This document shows, piece after piece, positions 28,408 to 36,624 of a DNA stretch of 64,000 nt; position 1 is the stretch's first letter, and each line of letters starts with the position of its first letter. The notes under the pieces are model-generated. The model did no database searches. It was not told the origin of the DNA and was given only the letters and a program-made list of their open reading frames with translations. The stretch is taken from positions 124,001 to 188,000 of the forward strand of contig NZ_JAAKZG010000008.1 in NCBI RefSeq assembly GCF_011045115.1. The letters are read 5' to 3'. The DNA comes from Mesorhizobium zhangyense (GTDB lineage: Bacteria; Pseudomonadota; Alphaproteobacteria; Rhizobiales; Rhizobiaceae). A program made the translations under genes and the position numbers.

Positions 28408-29517
28408 ATGTATGTGGCCGTAAAGGGCGGCGATGCCGCCATTTCCAACGCGCACCAGCTTCTCGCCGACCGTCGGCGTGGCGACCGCTCCGTGCCCGCC
28501 TTGCGCCTCGACCAGATCGTCGAGCAACTGGCGCTCGGCGTCGATCGCGTCATGGCCGAGGGTTCGCTCTACGATCGCGAACTGGCAGCCCTCGCCATCG
28601 CCCAGGCCCGCGGCGACATGATCGAGGCGATCTTCCTCGTCCGCGCCTATCGCACCACGCTGCCGCGCTTTGGCTATACGCTCCCGATCGACACCGCCGC
28701 CATGCAGGTCGAGCGCCGCGTTTCCGCAACCTACAAGGATCTGCCCGGCGGCCAGCTTCTCGGCCCCACCTTCGATTACACGCACCGCCTGCTCGATCCC
28801 GAAATCGCCACTGGCACGCCGGTGGCCGAACCGGAACGGCGCGAGGCCGAAGCCGGCTGGATGCCGCGCGTTTCGGAAATCCTCGCCCATGAAGGGCTGA
28901 TCGAAAGCGACGGCGAATTGCCGGAAGACCACGTCACCGGCGATCTCACGCGCGAGCCGGTGGAGTTTCCGCTGGAGCGCGACCTGCGCCTTCAGGCGCT
29001 GTCGCGCGGCGACGAGGGCTTTTTGCTGGCGCTCGCCTATTCCACCCAGCGCGGCTATGGTCGCAGCCATCCCTTCGTCGGCGAAGTCCGCATTGGTGAG
29101 GTCGAGGTTGAAATCGATGTGCCGGAACTGCCCTTCGCCGTGCCGCTCGGCCGCATCCGCGTCACCGAATGCCAGATGGTCAACCAGTTCAAGGGCTCGG
29201 CCAAGGTGCCGCCGCAGTTCACGCGCGGCTATGGGCTGGTCTTTGGCCAATCCGAGCGCAAGGCGATGGCCATGTCGCTATGCGACCGCGCGCTGCGCGC
29301 CCGCGAGTTTGGCGAAGATGTCGTTGCCCCCGCGCAGGACGAGGAATTCGTCATCTCGCACTCCGACAATGTCCAGGCCACCGGCTTCGTCGAGCATCTG
29401 AAACTGCCGCACTATGTCGATTTCCAGGCCGAACTCGGCCTCGTGCGCGGCATGCGCGCCGAGCATGAAGCCCGCAAACGCGGCGACGATCAGGAAACCC
29501 GGGAGGCCGCGGAATGA
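28408..29517 (+). CDS. phnI: C-P lyase subunit PhnI
   Basis: 369-residue subunit of the C-P lyase core that, with ATP, forms alpha-D-ribose-1-phosphonate-5-triphosphate. The family start MYVAVKGGDAAISNAHQLL and the internal RLDQIVEQLALGVDRVMAEG are clear, and the C-terminus contains HLKLPHYVDFQAELGLVRGM. Length is normal (about 350-370). It starts three bases after phnH and overlaps phnJ by four bases (ATGA). Confidence 0.94.
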   Translation: MYVAVKGGDAAISNAHQLLADRRRGDRSVPALRLDQIVEQLALGVDRVMAEGSLYDRELAALAIAQARGDMIEAIFLVRAYRTTLPRFGYTLPIDTAAMQVERRVSATYKDLPGGQLLGPTFDYTHRLLDPEIATGTPVAEPERREAEAGWMPRVSEILAHEGLIESDGELPEDHVTGDLTREPVEFPLERDLRLQALSRGDEGFLLALAYSTQRGYGRSHPFVGEVRIGEVEVEIDVPELPFAVPLGRIRVTECQMVNQFKGSAKVPPQFTRGYGLVFGQSERKAMAMSLCDRALRAREFGEDVVAPAQDEEFVISHSDNVQATGFVEHLKLPHYVDFQAELGLVRGMRAEHEARKRGDDQETREAAE

Positions 29518-30551
29518 ACATCCAGGCAACGGATATCGCCACCTACAACTTCGCCTATCTCGACGAGCAGACCAAGCGGATGATCCGCCGGGCGATCCTG
29601 AAGGGCATCGCCATTCCCGGCTATCAGGTGCCTTTCGCCAGCCGCGAAATGCCGATGCCCTATGGCTGGGGCACCGGCGGCGTGCAGGTCACGGCCTCGA
29701 TCATCGGGCCGGACGATATACTGAAGGTCATCGACCAGGGCGCCGACGACACCACCAACGCCGTCTCGATCCGTGCCTTCTTCAAAAAGGTCGCCGACGT
29801 CGCCGTCACCACGGAGACGGAGAAGGCGACCATCATCCAGACCCGCCATCGCATTCCCGAAGCGCCGCTTCATGCCGGGCAGGTCCTGGTCTATCAGGTG
29901 CCGATTCCGGAGCCGCTGCGCTTCCTCGAACCGCGCGAGACTGAGACGCGCAAGATGCACGCGCTGGAAGAATACGGGCTGATGCATGTGAAGCTCTACG
30001 AGGACATCGCCCGCCACGGCCACATCGCGACGACCTATGCTTACCCGGTGAAGGTAGAGGGCCGCTATGTCATGGACCCGTCGCCGACGCCGAAATTCGA
30101 CAACCCGAAAATGAACATGTCGCCGGCCTTGCAGCTGTTCGGCGCGGGCCGCGAAAAGCGCATCTATGCCGTTCCGCCCTTCACGAAAGTGGTCAGCCTC
30201 GACTTCGAGGATCACCCCTTCGAGATCCAGAAATTCGACCAGCCGTGCGCGCTTTGCGGTGCCGAGCAGGTCTATCTCGACGAGGTCATCCTTGATGACA
30301 AGGGCGGGCATATGTTCGTCTGCTCGGATACCGACCACTGCGAGAAACGGCGGGAAGATGGGCATCGGGGACATATGGCTCCGGAAAATGAAAGCCGCGC
30401 CAGCCCCTCATCTTCTGCCGGACCTTCTCCCCGTAAGGATGGGGAGGAGGAAGCCCCAACGCTGACGCCCCCCTCTCCCCGTCCTTTACGGGGAGAGGGT
30501 AAGGGTGAGGGGCAGCACCAAACGTTCGAAAAAAGCCGAGAGGCAGAATAA
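29514..30551 (+). CDS. phnJ: C-P lyase subunit PhnJ with repeat-derived C-terminal tail
   Basis: 345-residue radical-SAM-type subunit that cleaves the C-P bond. The catalytic part is intact: AIPGYQVPFASREMPMPYGW near 33-52, and cysteines 245, 248, 270 and 276, matching E. coli PhnJ Cys241, 244, 266 and 272 with a constant offset of four. The usual length is about 280-300. Here residues about 297-334 are translated from a family A palindromic repeat (30403-30513), rich in Pro, Ser, Gly and Glu. The frame is preserved and the TAA stop still overlaps the phnK ATG by one base, so the insertion left coupling intact. Confidence 0.93.
   Translation: MNIQATDIATYNFAYLDEQTKRMIRRAILKGIAIPGYQVPFASREMPMPYGWGTGGVQVTASIIGPDDILKVIDQGADDTTNAVSIRAFFKKVADVAVTTETEKATIIQTRHRIPEAPLHAGQVLVYQVPIPEPLRFLEPRETETRKMHALEEYGLMHVKLYEDIARHGHIATTYAYPVKVEGRYVMDPSPTPKFDNPKMNMSPALQLFGAGREKRIYAVPPFTKVVSLDFEDHPFEIQKFDQPCALCGAEQVYLDEVILDDKGGHMFVCSDTDHCEKRREDGHRGHMAPENESRASPSSSAGPSPRKDGEEEAPTLTPPSPRPLRGEGKGEGQHQTFEKSREAE
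30403..30513. repeat. Palindromic repeat, family A, copy 3, inside phnJ
   Basis: GCCCCTCATCTTCTGCCGGA... (from 30403) and the right arm ending GGGTAAGGGTGAGGGGC (to 30513) match the family A arms at 6111, 26286 and 42486. The left arm is partly diverged. It lies in frame within the 3' end of phnJ and encodes a Pro/Gly/Glu-rich tail (PSPRPLRGEGKGEG). Confidence 0.88.
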
Positions 30552-31327
30552 TGACCGACGAACCGCTTTTCCGCGTTACCTCCCTGTCGAAATATTACGG
30601 CTCGCGCGTCGGCTGCGAGGACATCACCTTCGATCTCTGGCCGGGCGAAGTTCTGGCCGTGGTCGGCGAATCCGGCTCCGGCAAGACGACGCTGCTCAAT
30701 TGCATGTCGACCCGGCTGATGCCGACATCGGGCACCGCTGCCTACCGCATGCGCGACGGCACCTGGCGCGACCTCTACCGTATGAGCGAGGCGGAGCGCC
30801 GCTTTCTCATGCGCACCGACTGGGGTTTCGTCCACCAGAACCCGGCCGACGGCCTACGCATGACGGTTTCGGCCGGCGCCAATGTCGGCGAGCGGCTGAT
30901 GGCGGTGGGCGACCGCCACTACGGCAACATCCGCTCGACCGCCATCGACTGGCTCGGCCGCGTCGAAATCGGCGAGGACCGCATTGATGACCAGCCGCGC
31001 GCCTTCTCCGGCGGCATGCGCCAGCGGCTGCAGATCGCGCGCAACCTCGTCACCGGCCCGCGCCTCGTCTTCATGGACGAGCCGACCGGCGGCCTTGATG
31101 TGTCGGTGCAGGCGCGCCTGCTCGATCTCCTGCGCGGCCTCGTCACCGATCTGGGACTGGCGGCCATCGTCGTCACCCACGACCTCGCCGTGGCGCGGCT
31201 CCTGTCGCAGCGCATGATGGTGATGAAGGACGGCCGCGTCGTCGAAACCGGCCTCACCGACCGCGTGCTGGACGATCCCCGCGCGCCCTACACGCAGCTT
31301 CTCGTTTCGTCCATCCTGCAGGTGTAA
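30551..31327 (+). CDS. phnK: Phosphonate C-P lyase system ATP-binding protein PhnK
   Basis: 258-residue ABC-type ATPase that binds the C-P lyase core through PhnJ. Walker A is GESGSGKTT (about 40-48), the signature is FSGGMRQRLQIARNL (about 155-169) and Walker B is LVFMDEPTGGLDVSVQ. Its start overlaps the phnJ stop by one base. It resembles oligopeptide-transporter ATPases, as PhnK does. There is no partner permease; in the known complex it acts as a non-transport ATPase. Confidence 0.94.
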   Translation: MTDEPLFRVTSLSKYYGSRVGCEDITFDLWPGEVLAVVGESGSGKTTLLNCMSTRLMPTSGTAAYRMRDGTWRDLYRMSEAERRFLMRTDWGFVHQNPADGLRMTVSAGANVGERLMAVGDRHYGNIRSTAIDWLGRVEIGEDRIDDQPRAFSGGMRQRLQIARNLVTGPRLVFMDEPTGGLDVSVQARLLDLLRGLVTDLGLAAIVVTHDLAVARLLSQRMMVMKDGRVVETGLTDRVLDDPRAPYTQLLVSSILQV

Positions 31328-31329
31328 TC

Positions 31330-32037
31330 ATGCCCACCCCCGTCGTCGTCTCCGAAGTCGCGAAAAGCTTCACCATGCATCTACGCGACGGCATAAAACT
31401 GCCGGTCGTAGCCAATGTCTCCTTCTCGCTGAAGTCCGGCGAATGCGCCGTGCTCGGCGGGCCGTCGGGTGCCGGCAAAAGCTCGATCCTGAAAATGCTC
31501 TACGGCAACTATGCCGTCGATGAAGGCCAGATCATCGTCAGCCATGGCGGCGAACTGATCGATCTCGCCACCGCCAGCCCGCGCATGATGCTGCGGATCC
31601 GCCGCGATACGATCGGCTATGTCAGCCAGTTCCTGCGCACCGTTCCGCGCGTATCCGCGCTCGACGTCGTCGCCGAGCCCTTGGTGATGCTCGGCGAGGA
31701 CAGGGATGGCGCCCGCGACAAGGCGCGTGAACTGCTTGCCCGCCTCAACCTGCCGGAAAAGCTCTGGCTGCTTCCGCCCGCCACCTTCTCGGGCGGCGAG
31801 CAGCAGCGCGTCAACATCGCGCGCGGCTTCATCACCGCGCATCCGGTCTTGCTGCTCGACGAACCGACAGCCTCTCTAGATGCCGTCAACCGGCAGGTGG
31901 TGGTCGATCTCATCGCGCAGAAGAAGGCCTCGGGCGTCGCCCTGCTCGGCATCTTCCACGATCAGGACGTGCGCGAGGCGGTCGCCGACCGCATCATCGA
32001 TGTCACCGAATTCGCCGCCGGAAAGATCGCAGCATGA
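31330..32037 (+). CDS. phnL: Phosphonate C-P lyase system ATP-binding protein PhnL
   Basis: 235-residue ABC-type ATPase of the C-P lyase pathway. Walker A is GPSGAGKSS (about 43-51), the signature is FSGGEQQRVNIARGF and Walker B is LLLDEPTASLDAVN. It resembles LolD/MacB-like ATPases, as known for PhnL. It begins two bases after phnK and overlaps the acetyltransferase gene by four bases (ATGA). It assists the ribose phosphonylation step with PhnG, PhnH and PhnI. Confidence 0.94.
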   Translation: MPTPVVVSEVAKSFTMHLRDGIKLPVVANVSFSLKSGECAVLGGPSGAGKSSILKMLYGNYAVDEGQIIVSHGGELIDLATASPRMMLRIRRDTIGYVSQFLRTVPRVSALDVVAEPLVMLGEDRDGARDKARELLARLNLPEKLWLLPPATFSGGEQQRVNIARGFITAHPVLLLDEPTASLDAVNRQVVVDLIAQKKASGVALLGIFHDQDVREAVADRIIDVTEFAAGKIAA

Positions 32038-32651
32038 GCGGCAAGCTTTCGGAAGAACCGCGCGTCCACCCGACTGCGGAGGTCAGCAACTCGACGCTCG
32101 GCCGCTACACCGAGATCGCCGACCGCTCGCGCGTTCACGAAACGACGCTCAGTGATTATTCCTACGTCATGCAGGATTGCGGCGTCTGGTGCGCGACCAT
32201 CGGCAAGTTCGCCAACATCGCAGCCGCCGTGCGCATCAACGCCACCAACCACCCGACATGGCGGCCGACGCTGCATCACTTCACCTACCGCGCTTCCGAC
32301 TATTGGGACGACGCCACGCATGAGGAAGAATTCTTCGACTGGCGCCGCTCCAACGCGGTCACCATCGGCCACGACACCTGGCTCGGCCACGGTTCGACCA
32401 TCCTGCCCGGCGTCGCCGTCGGCGACGGCGCGGCAGTCGGGGCAGGGGGGGTCGTGTCGAAGGATGTCGCGCCCTATACGATTGTCGGCGGTGTGCCGGC
32501 CAAGCCGATCCGCGAGCGCTTTGACCGCAAGACCGCCGAGCGCTACCAGGCGCTCGCCTGGTGGGATTGGGACCACGCGCGGTTGCGCACGGCGCTTGAT
32601 GATTTTCGGGCGCTGGATGCGGAAGCGTTTCTTGAGAAGCATGGCGGGTAG
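32034..32651 (+). CDS. Phosphonate-associated hexapeptide-repeat acetyltransferase
   Basis: 205-residue left-handed beta-helix acyltransferase of the kind found in many phn operons (TIGR03308-like). Hexapeptide turns are visible in NSTLGRYTEIADRSRVHETT and later VAVGDGAAVGAGGVVSKDVA, and a catalytic-type His occurs in NATNHPTW. It overlaps phnL by four bases. A role in acetylating aminoalkylphosphonates, like unrelated PhnO, is plausible but inferred. It is the last gene of the operon here; phnM and phnN do not follow. Confidence 0.88.
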   Translation: MSGKLSEEPRVHPTAEVSNSTLGRYTEIADRSRVHETTLSDYSYVMQDCGVWCATIGKFANIAAAVRINATNHPTWRPTLHHFTYRASDYWDDATHEEEFFDWRRSNAVTIGHDTWLGHGSTILPGVAVGDGAAVGAGGVVSKDVAPYTIVGGVPAKPIRERFDRKTAERYQALAWWDWDHARLRTALDDFRALDAEAFLEKHGG

Positions 32652-32680
32652 GGTTTCAGCGCGTCATCCGGAACATCTGC

Positions 32681-32862
32681 CGCTCCCCCTCTCCGTCGCG
32701 CTTCGCGCGCCACCTCTCCCCCGCTTTGCGGGGGGCGAGGAACCGGCACTCGCCGTGGTCGCAGCAGTTTTAGAGGTCAAGGCATTACAGAACTTGGGTT
32801 CCTCGCCCCATGAAATGGGGAGAGGTGGCTTGGCGAAGCCGAGACGGAGAGGGGTCTTGCGG
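32681..32862. repeat. Intergenic palindromic repeat, family B variant
   Basis: The left arm CCGCTCCCCCTCTCCGTC (from about 32681) and right arm GACGGAGAGGGGTCTTGCGG (to about 32862) are complementary. Inner pieces CCACCTCTCCCC and GGGGAGAGGTGG, and GAGGAACC and GGTTCCTCG, are also paired. It separates the phn operon from the convergent M24 gene. The interval 32652-32901 holds nothing else that I can identify. Confidence 0.8.
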
Positions 32863-32901
32863 CGTCAACTCGATTATAATGAGCAAATCAGGCAATCACC
32901 C

Positions 32902-34089
32902 TCAACCCCCACTCACATTCCACCCCCGCCCGCGCTCGCCGAACATGTCATACCCACCATCCTTGATCGCAACCGTATCCTCCAGCTTGATGAAGCCGCG
33001 CGTTGGATGCAGCATGGTCGTCTCCACCGACAGCACCATGCCGGCTTCCAGCGGCTTGCCGGCATCGACGCCCTCATAGGCGACGGGGTGGTTGGTCATC
33101 AGGAATGGCGCTTCATGGCTGATGAGCCCCATGCCGTGGGCGAAGAAATCGGTGAAGGCAGCGCTCGGCGAAGCCTTTAGCGCCTTTTCGGCATGGTCGA
33201 TCATGTCGCCGCCCAGCGTGCCGGCGCGGCACAGCGAGAATGCCGCCTGCTGCACCGCCTCGATCTCGGCCAGCAGGTCCTTCAACTCCTGGTCCGGCTC
33301 GCCCATCACGCCCATGCGGCAGAGGTCGCCGATATAGCCGTGAAAATTGCCGCCCGAATCCAGCGACAGCACCTCGCCCTTGTTCCATGTGTGGGGCGAG
33401 ACGGCGCGGTTGTGGCTGGCGCCGAGGGTCAGCAGGCAATATTCGAACTGCAGGCCGCGATTGGTCTCCTCGCGGCGCAGCGCATCGACGATCTCACGCT
33501 TGCTCGCACCGGCGCGCTGGCCCGTGAAGACGGCGGTCATCGAATCGGTGATCAGCTCGGAGGCCTGGCGCAGCTTTTCCAGTTCCTGCGGCGTCTTGAT
33601 CGCGCGCAGGCGCTCCATGGTCGAGGTCGCATCGATAAGTGTCGCGCCGGGCAGGGCACTTTGCAGCACGCCATGCGCGTCCGACGGCAGGAACGGCGGC
33701 TCGATGCCGATGCGCGCCTTGTCCTTGCCGATCTTCTTCAGATGCTCTGCCGCAAGCTTTGCCGCATCGGCCGAACCCCATGTCGCGGTCTGGACCGAAG
33801 GCGTCCAGAACGGGTTGTTCTGGTGCTCGCCGCCCTCCATGCGGTTGCCGACGTAAGATGCATGGTCCGGCTGGCCCTTCTCGTAGATCAGCACCGGCAG
33901 GTAGCGGCTGTGGCCGATAGCCTCCATGGCTGAAAAGAAGATGAACCTGTAGCCGCCCAGCAGATACTGGACATTGTGCTTCGAGGTCGCGACCAGCACG
34001 TCTATGCCGGCCTCGTCCATCAGCCGGTCGAGCTTGGCGTGATCGAACGGAACCGTGCTCTGTTGGGCAGCAGTCGTCGCAATATTCAT
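32902..34089 (-). CDS. M24-family metallohydrolase (Xaa-Pro dipeptidase/creatinase-like)
   Basis: 395-residue pita-bread-fold hydrolase. The N-terminal creatinase-like domain is about 15-160. The catalytic domain has the metal ligands in order: the two aspartates of LSLDSGGNFHGYIGDLC, His in FAHGMGLISHEAPF, Glu in SVETTM and Glu in KLEDTVAIK. Substrates of this branch include dipeptides, creatine and ectoine-derived amides, and they cannot be told apart here. It starts at ATG 34089. Its upstream neighbour on the same strand is the FCD GntR gene, so both may belong to the regulon of the molybdenum hydroxylase operon. Confidence 0.88.
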   Translation of the reverse strand: MNIATTAAQQSTVPFDHAKLDRLMDEAGIDVLVATSKHNVQYLLGGYRFIFFSAMEAIGHSRYLPVLIYEKGQPDHASYVGNRMEGGEHQNNPFWTPSVQTATWGSADAAKLAAEHLKKIGKDKARIGIEPPFLPSDAHGVLQSALPGATLIDATSTMERLRAIKTPQELEKLRQASELITDSMTAVFTGQRAGASKREIVDALRREETNRGLQFEYCLLTLGASHNRAVSPHTWNKGEVLSLDSGGNFHGYIGDLCRMGVMGEPDQELKDLLAEIEAVQQAAFSLCRAGTLGGDMIDHAEKALKASPSAAFTDFFAHGMGLISHEAPFLMTNHPVAYEGVDAGKPLEAGMVLSVETTMLHPTRGFIKLEDTVAIKDGGYDMFGERGRGWNVSGG

Positions 34090-34163
34090 GACATTCCTCC
34101 CTGAATTCCTCCGCCGCAGACCGCTCCGCCGCCGGCCTTTCGGCTAATTCCTGATTCTAGGGC

Positions 34164-34865
34164 TCAAGCCCGCGTCGGCACCGGCAGACGCTCGAAATAA
34201 TCCTGATGTTCGCGCGCCACCCGCGCCGCTTCCTCGGCATTGCCGCTGGCGATGGCGTCGATGATCGGCTGGTGGCTGTCGGCGATCTCGACCAGATCGA
34301 GCCCCTCCGTCAGCATGGTGATGGTCGTGCGCGTCTCGATCTGCAGCGACTGCCAGATGTTGAGCAGCAGCCGGTTCTTCGCCGCCTCCATGATCGAGCG
34401 GTGAAATTTTACCGAATGTTCGACAACGCCATGCGTGTCGCCGGCAATCGCCGCATCGCGCATCAGGTCGATCTCGCGCTGCAGGTAATCGAGGTCGCAG
34501 GCGCGCTGCGTGGTGGCGATGCGCGTCGCCTGCTCCTCCAGCGCGCCGCGCACCGTGTAGATTTCGCGCAGGCCATCGCCCATCACTTCGGAGACATAGG
34601 TGCCGCGCCTCGGCAAATTGGTGACGAGGCCGGTCGCTTCCAGTTCGCGCAGCGCCTCGCGCACCGGCCCCTGGCTGGTGCCGAATTCCTCGGCGATGCG
34701 CAGTTCGATCAGCCGCTCGCCGGGATCGTAATGCCCGCCGAGGATGCGGCGCAGCAGCACCTCCTTCAGCCGCTGCCTCAGCGGCGTGTTGACGAAGCCC
34801 ATATCCGGCAACTCCCCCGCCTTCGCCTTGCGCATTTCGCTCATCGAATGTCCTGCCGAATCCAT
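34164..34865 (-). CDS. GntR-family transcriptional regulator, FadR/FCD subfamily
   Basis: 233-residue regulator. The winged helix (about 25-95) contains IAEEFGTSQGPVREALRELE and LVTNLPRRGTYVSEV; the FCD all-helical ligand domain is about 100-225, with its metal-binding Asp/His pattern (DLDYLQREID, HSVKFHRSIM). It is divergent from the molybdenum hydroxylase operon. A perfect TGGTC-G-GACCA palindrome sits 27 bases upstream of its start, a classic FadR-type box, implying autoregulation plus control of the hydroxylase operon. ATG 34865 is used; Met8 is an alternative. Confidence 0.91.
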   Translation of the reverse strand: MDSAGHSMSEMRKAKAGELPDMGFVNTPLRQRLKEVLLRRILGGHYDPGERLIELRIAEEFGTSQGPVREALRELEATGLVTNLPRRGTYVSEVMGDGLREIYTVRGALEEQATRIATTQRACDLDYLQREIDLMRDAAIAGDTHGVVEHSVKFHRSIMEAAKNRLLLNIWQSLQIETRTTITMLTEGLDLVEIADSHQPIIDAIASGNAEEAARVAREHQDYFERLPVPTRA

Positions 34866-34891
34866 CTGCTACTGCGTCGAAGCATCTTATT

Positions 34892-34935
34892 TGGTCGGAC
34901 CAGAGTTGACAAAGCGATTTTGATTTATCGATAAT
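34892..34935 (+). promoter_or_regulatory. Operator and promoter of the molybdenum hydroxylase operon
   Basis: TGGTCGGACCA (34892-34902) is a perfect palindrome with the TGGT..ACCA ends typical of FCD-type GntR sites. It is followed by TTGACA (34906-34911) and, 18 bases later, GATAAT (34930-34935), a near-consensus sigma-70 promoter facing the hydroxylase genes. A second palindrome, TTATCGATAA (34925-34934), overlaps the -10. Operator function is inferred. Confidence 0.65.
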
Positions 34936-35007
34936 AGATAATCAAGGTCGAAGACGGCCAGCGCGACAACCAGCGCAAACAGATCGCCTGATCTCTGGGA
35001 GGAGACC

Positions 35008-35817
35008 ATGCTTCAGACCGTGGCAATGCCGGGTTCCGTGCCCGAAGCGCAGCGATTCCTGTCGAATTTAGAAGGCGCGATCATCCTCGCCGGCGGCACG
35101 GTGGTCATGCCGGTGCTGAACTACGGCACCGACGCTTTCACCAGTCTCGTCAGCCTGCGCAAGGCCGGGCTCTCCGGCATCAGCGTCGAAACTGGCAAGA
35201 CCACCATCGGTGCGGCGACCACGCTGACCGAACTGGAGGACGAGAAGGCGCTGGCCTTCCTGCACCCCGCCCTCGACACCATCGCGTCGCCGACCATCCG
35301 CAACATGGCGACAGCCGGCGGCAATCTTTTCGTCAAACAGCCCTACGGCGATCTTACTGTGTGCCTGATCGCGCTGGGTGCTGCCGCCACGATTGCCGGC
35401 GCGAAGGGCGAGCGCATCGAGCCGGTCGAACAGACCGTCTCCAGCGGCGTGAAAGCGGGCGAAATCGTCACGCAGGTCAGCTTCGCGATGCCGGCGAAAG
35501 ACGCGTTCAAATTCACCAAGGCGACCCGCAAGGCTTTCAACTCCGCAGCAATCGTCACCGTCGCTGCGGTCGTGGTGCTGGAAGGCGGCGTCGTCTCTTC
35601 AGCCCGCATCGCGCTCGGCGGCGTGGCGAAGACGCCGGTCCGGGCAACGTCCGTCGAGAAGGCGCTGACGGGAAAACTCTTCGACCGCGCGCATGTCGAA
35701 GCAGCCGCGAAGGAAGCCTTGAAGGATATCGATCCGGCAGACGACGCCTATGCCAGCGCCTGGTATCGCGCGCGGGTGACGCCGGTGCATGTCAGGCGGG
35801 CATTGCTCGGAGAATAA
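35008..35817 (+). CDS. Molybdenum hydroxylase FAD-binding subunit (CoxM/XdhB-like)
   Basis: 269-residue FAD subunit of a xanthine-dehydrogenase-family enzyme. The first FAD-binding loop reads AGGTVVMPVLNYG (about 30-42), and the second conserved loop is TIRNMATAGGNLF (about 98-110). A CO-dehydrogenase flavoprotein C-terminal domain follows (about 165-269). It is slightly short for the family (about 280-290). It is the first gene of the operon, preceded by GGGAGGAG. It passes electrons from the iron-sulfur subunit to an acceptor. Confidence 0.9.
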   Translation: MLQTVAMPGSVPEAQRFLSNLEGAIILAGGTVVMPVLNYGTDAFTSLVSLRKAGLSGISVETGKTTIGAATTLTELEDEKALAFLHPALDTIASPTIRNMATAGGNLFVKQPYGDLTVCLIALGAAATIAGAKGERIEPVEQTVSSGVKAGEIVTQVSFAMPAKDAFKFTKATRKAFNSAAIVTVAAVVVLEGGVVSSARIALGGVAKTPVRATSVEKALTGKLFDRAHVEAAAKEALKDIDPADDAYASAWYRARVTPVHVRRALLGE

Positions 35818-35894
35818 TCGGGGTCAGTGAAAACCATGATCCCAAAAAGCGGGGACCGGTTTTCAGCGAAAAATAAGCCACCGGGAGGGTAGCC

Positions 35895-36389
35895 ATGAAG
35901 CATTCCGTCGTATCGCTCACCATCAACGGCGCAGAGCGCCAGATGCTGGTGGCACCCGGCAGCACGCTGATCGACGTACTGCGCGAGAGCCAGGGGCTGA
36001 CCGGCACGCGGCGCGGCTGCGAGCAGGGCGCCTGCGGCACCTGCACCGTGCTTGTCGATGGCAAGACGGCGATGTCCTGCATGCTGCCGGTCGAGACGAT
36101 CGAAGGCGCGCATGTCGAAACCATCGAGGGCCTGACGCCGCCGCAAGGGCTGCATCCGATCCAGGAAGCGTTCCTCCAAGGTTTCGCCACCCAATGCGGC
36201 TTCTGCACCTCGGGCATGATCATGGTTGCTGCTGCCCTGCTGGCCAAGAACCCCAACCCGTCGCGTGAGGATGTCGTGCGCGCGATCTCCGGCAACATCT
36301 GCCGCTGCACCGGCTACGAGGCGATCATCGACGCCATCCTCGATGCCGCGGTCAGGATCAGGTCGGCCGCACATGCCGAGGCGGCGTGA
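35895..36389 (+). CDS. Molybdenum hydroxylase [2Fe-2S] subunit (CoxS-like)
   Basis: 164-residue two-cluster iron-sulfur subunit. The plant-type ferredoxin cluster uses C42, C47, C50 and C62 (GCEQGACGTC...SC), and the second cluster uses C101, C104, C136 and C138 (QCGFC and NICRCTGYE). All eight ligands are present. A strong GGGAGG ribosome site precedes ATG 35895. The 77-base gap after the FAD gene contains a small palindrome-like piece (CCATGATCCC...GGGGACCGG). It transfers electrons from molybdopterin to FAD. Confidence 0.94.
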   Translation: MKHSVVSLTINGAERQMLVAPGSTLIDVLRESQGLTGTRRGCEQGACGTCTVLVDGKTAMSCMLPVETIEGAHVETIEGLTPPQGLHPIQEAFLQGFATQCGFCTSGMIMVAAALLAKNPNPSREDVVRAISGNICRCTGYEAIIDAILDAAVRIRSAAHAEAA

Positions 36390-36435
36390 GGAGAGGGTGT
36401 ATGCTTCATTCCTGTAACTTTGCGCTCCGTCCAAC

Positions 36436-36559
36436 ACCCCTCATCCGACCTCGCTTCGCTCGGCCACCTTCTCCCACAAGGGGAGAAGGAAACGCGCATC
36501 TCCTTCTCCCCTTGTGGGAGAAGGTGGATCGGCGTGTAACGCCGAGACGGATGAGGGGT
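36436..36559. repeat. Intergenic palindromic repeat, family B, copy 1
   Basis: ACCCCTCATCCG...CCACCTTCTCCCACAAGGGG on the left is matched by CCCCTTGTGGGAGAAGGTGG...CGGATGAGGGGT on the right. It lies inside the hydroxylase operon, between the iron-sulfur and molybdopterin genes, so it is transcribed with them and may act as a processing or stability element. Confidence 0.88.
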
Positions 36560-36624
36560 GCTGGAAGGAGTGCAGCCTCGCCGAACCACGGATGCTCAAC
36601 CGCCCTGCCGACGGAAACAATCTG

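Noticed and set aside
36514-36624. N-terminal extension of the molybdopterin subunit
   Set aside because: The 37 extra codons are family B repeat sequence; ATG 36625 begins the conserved protein.
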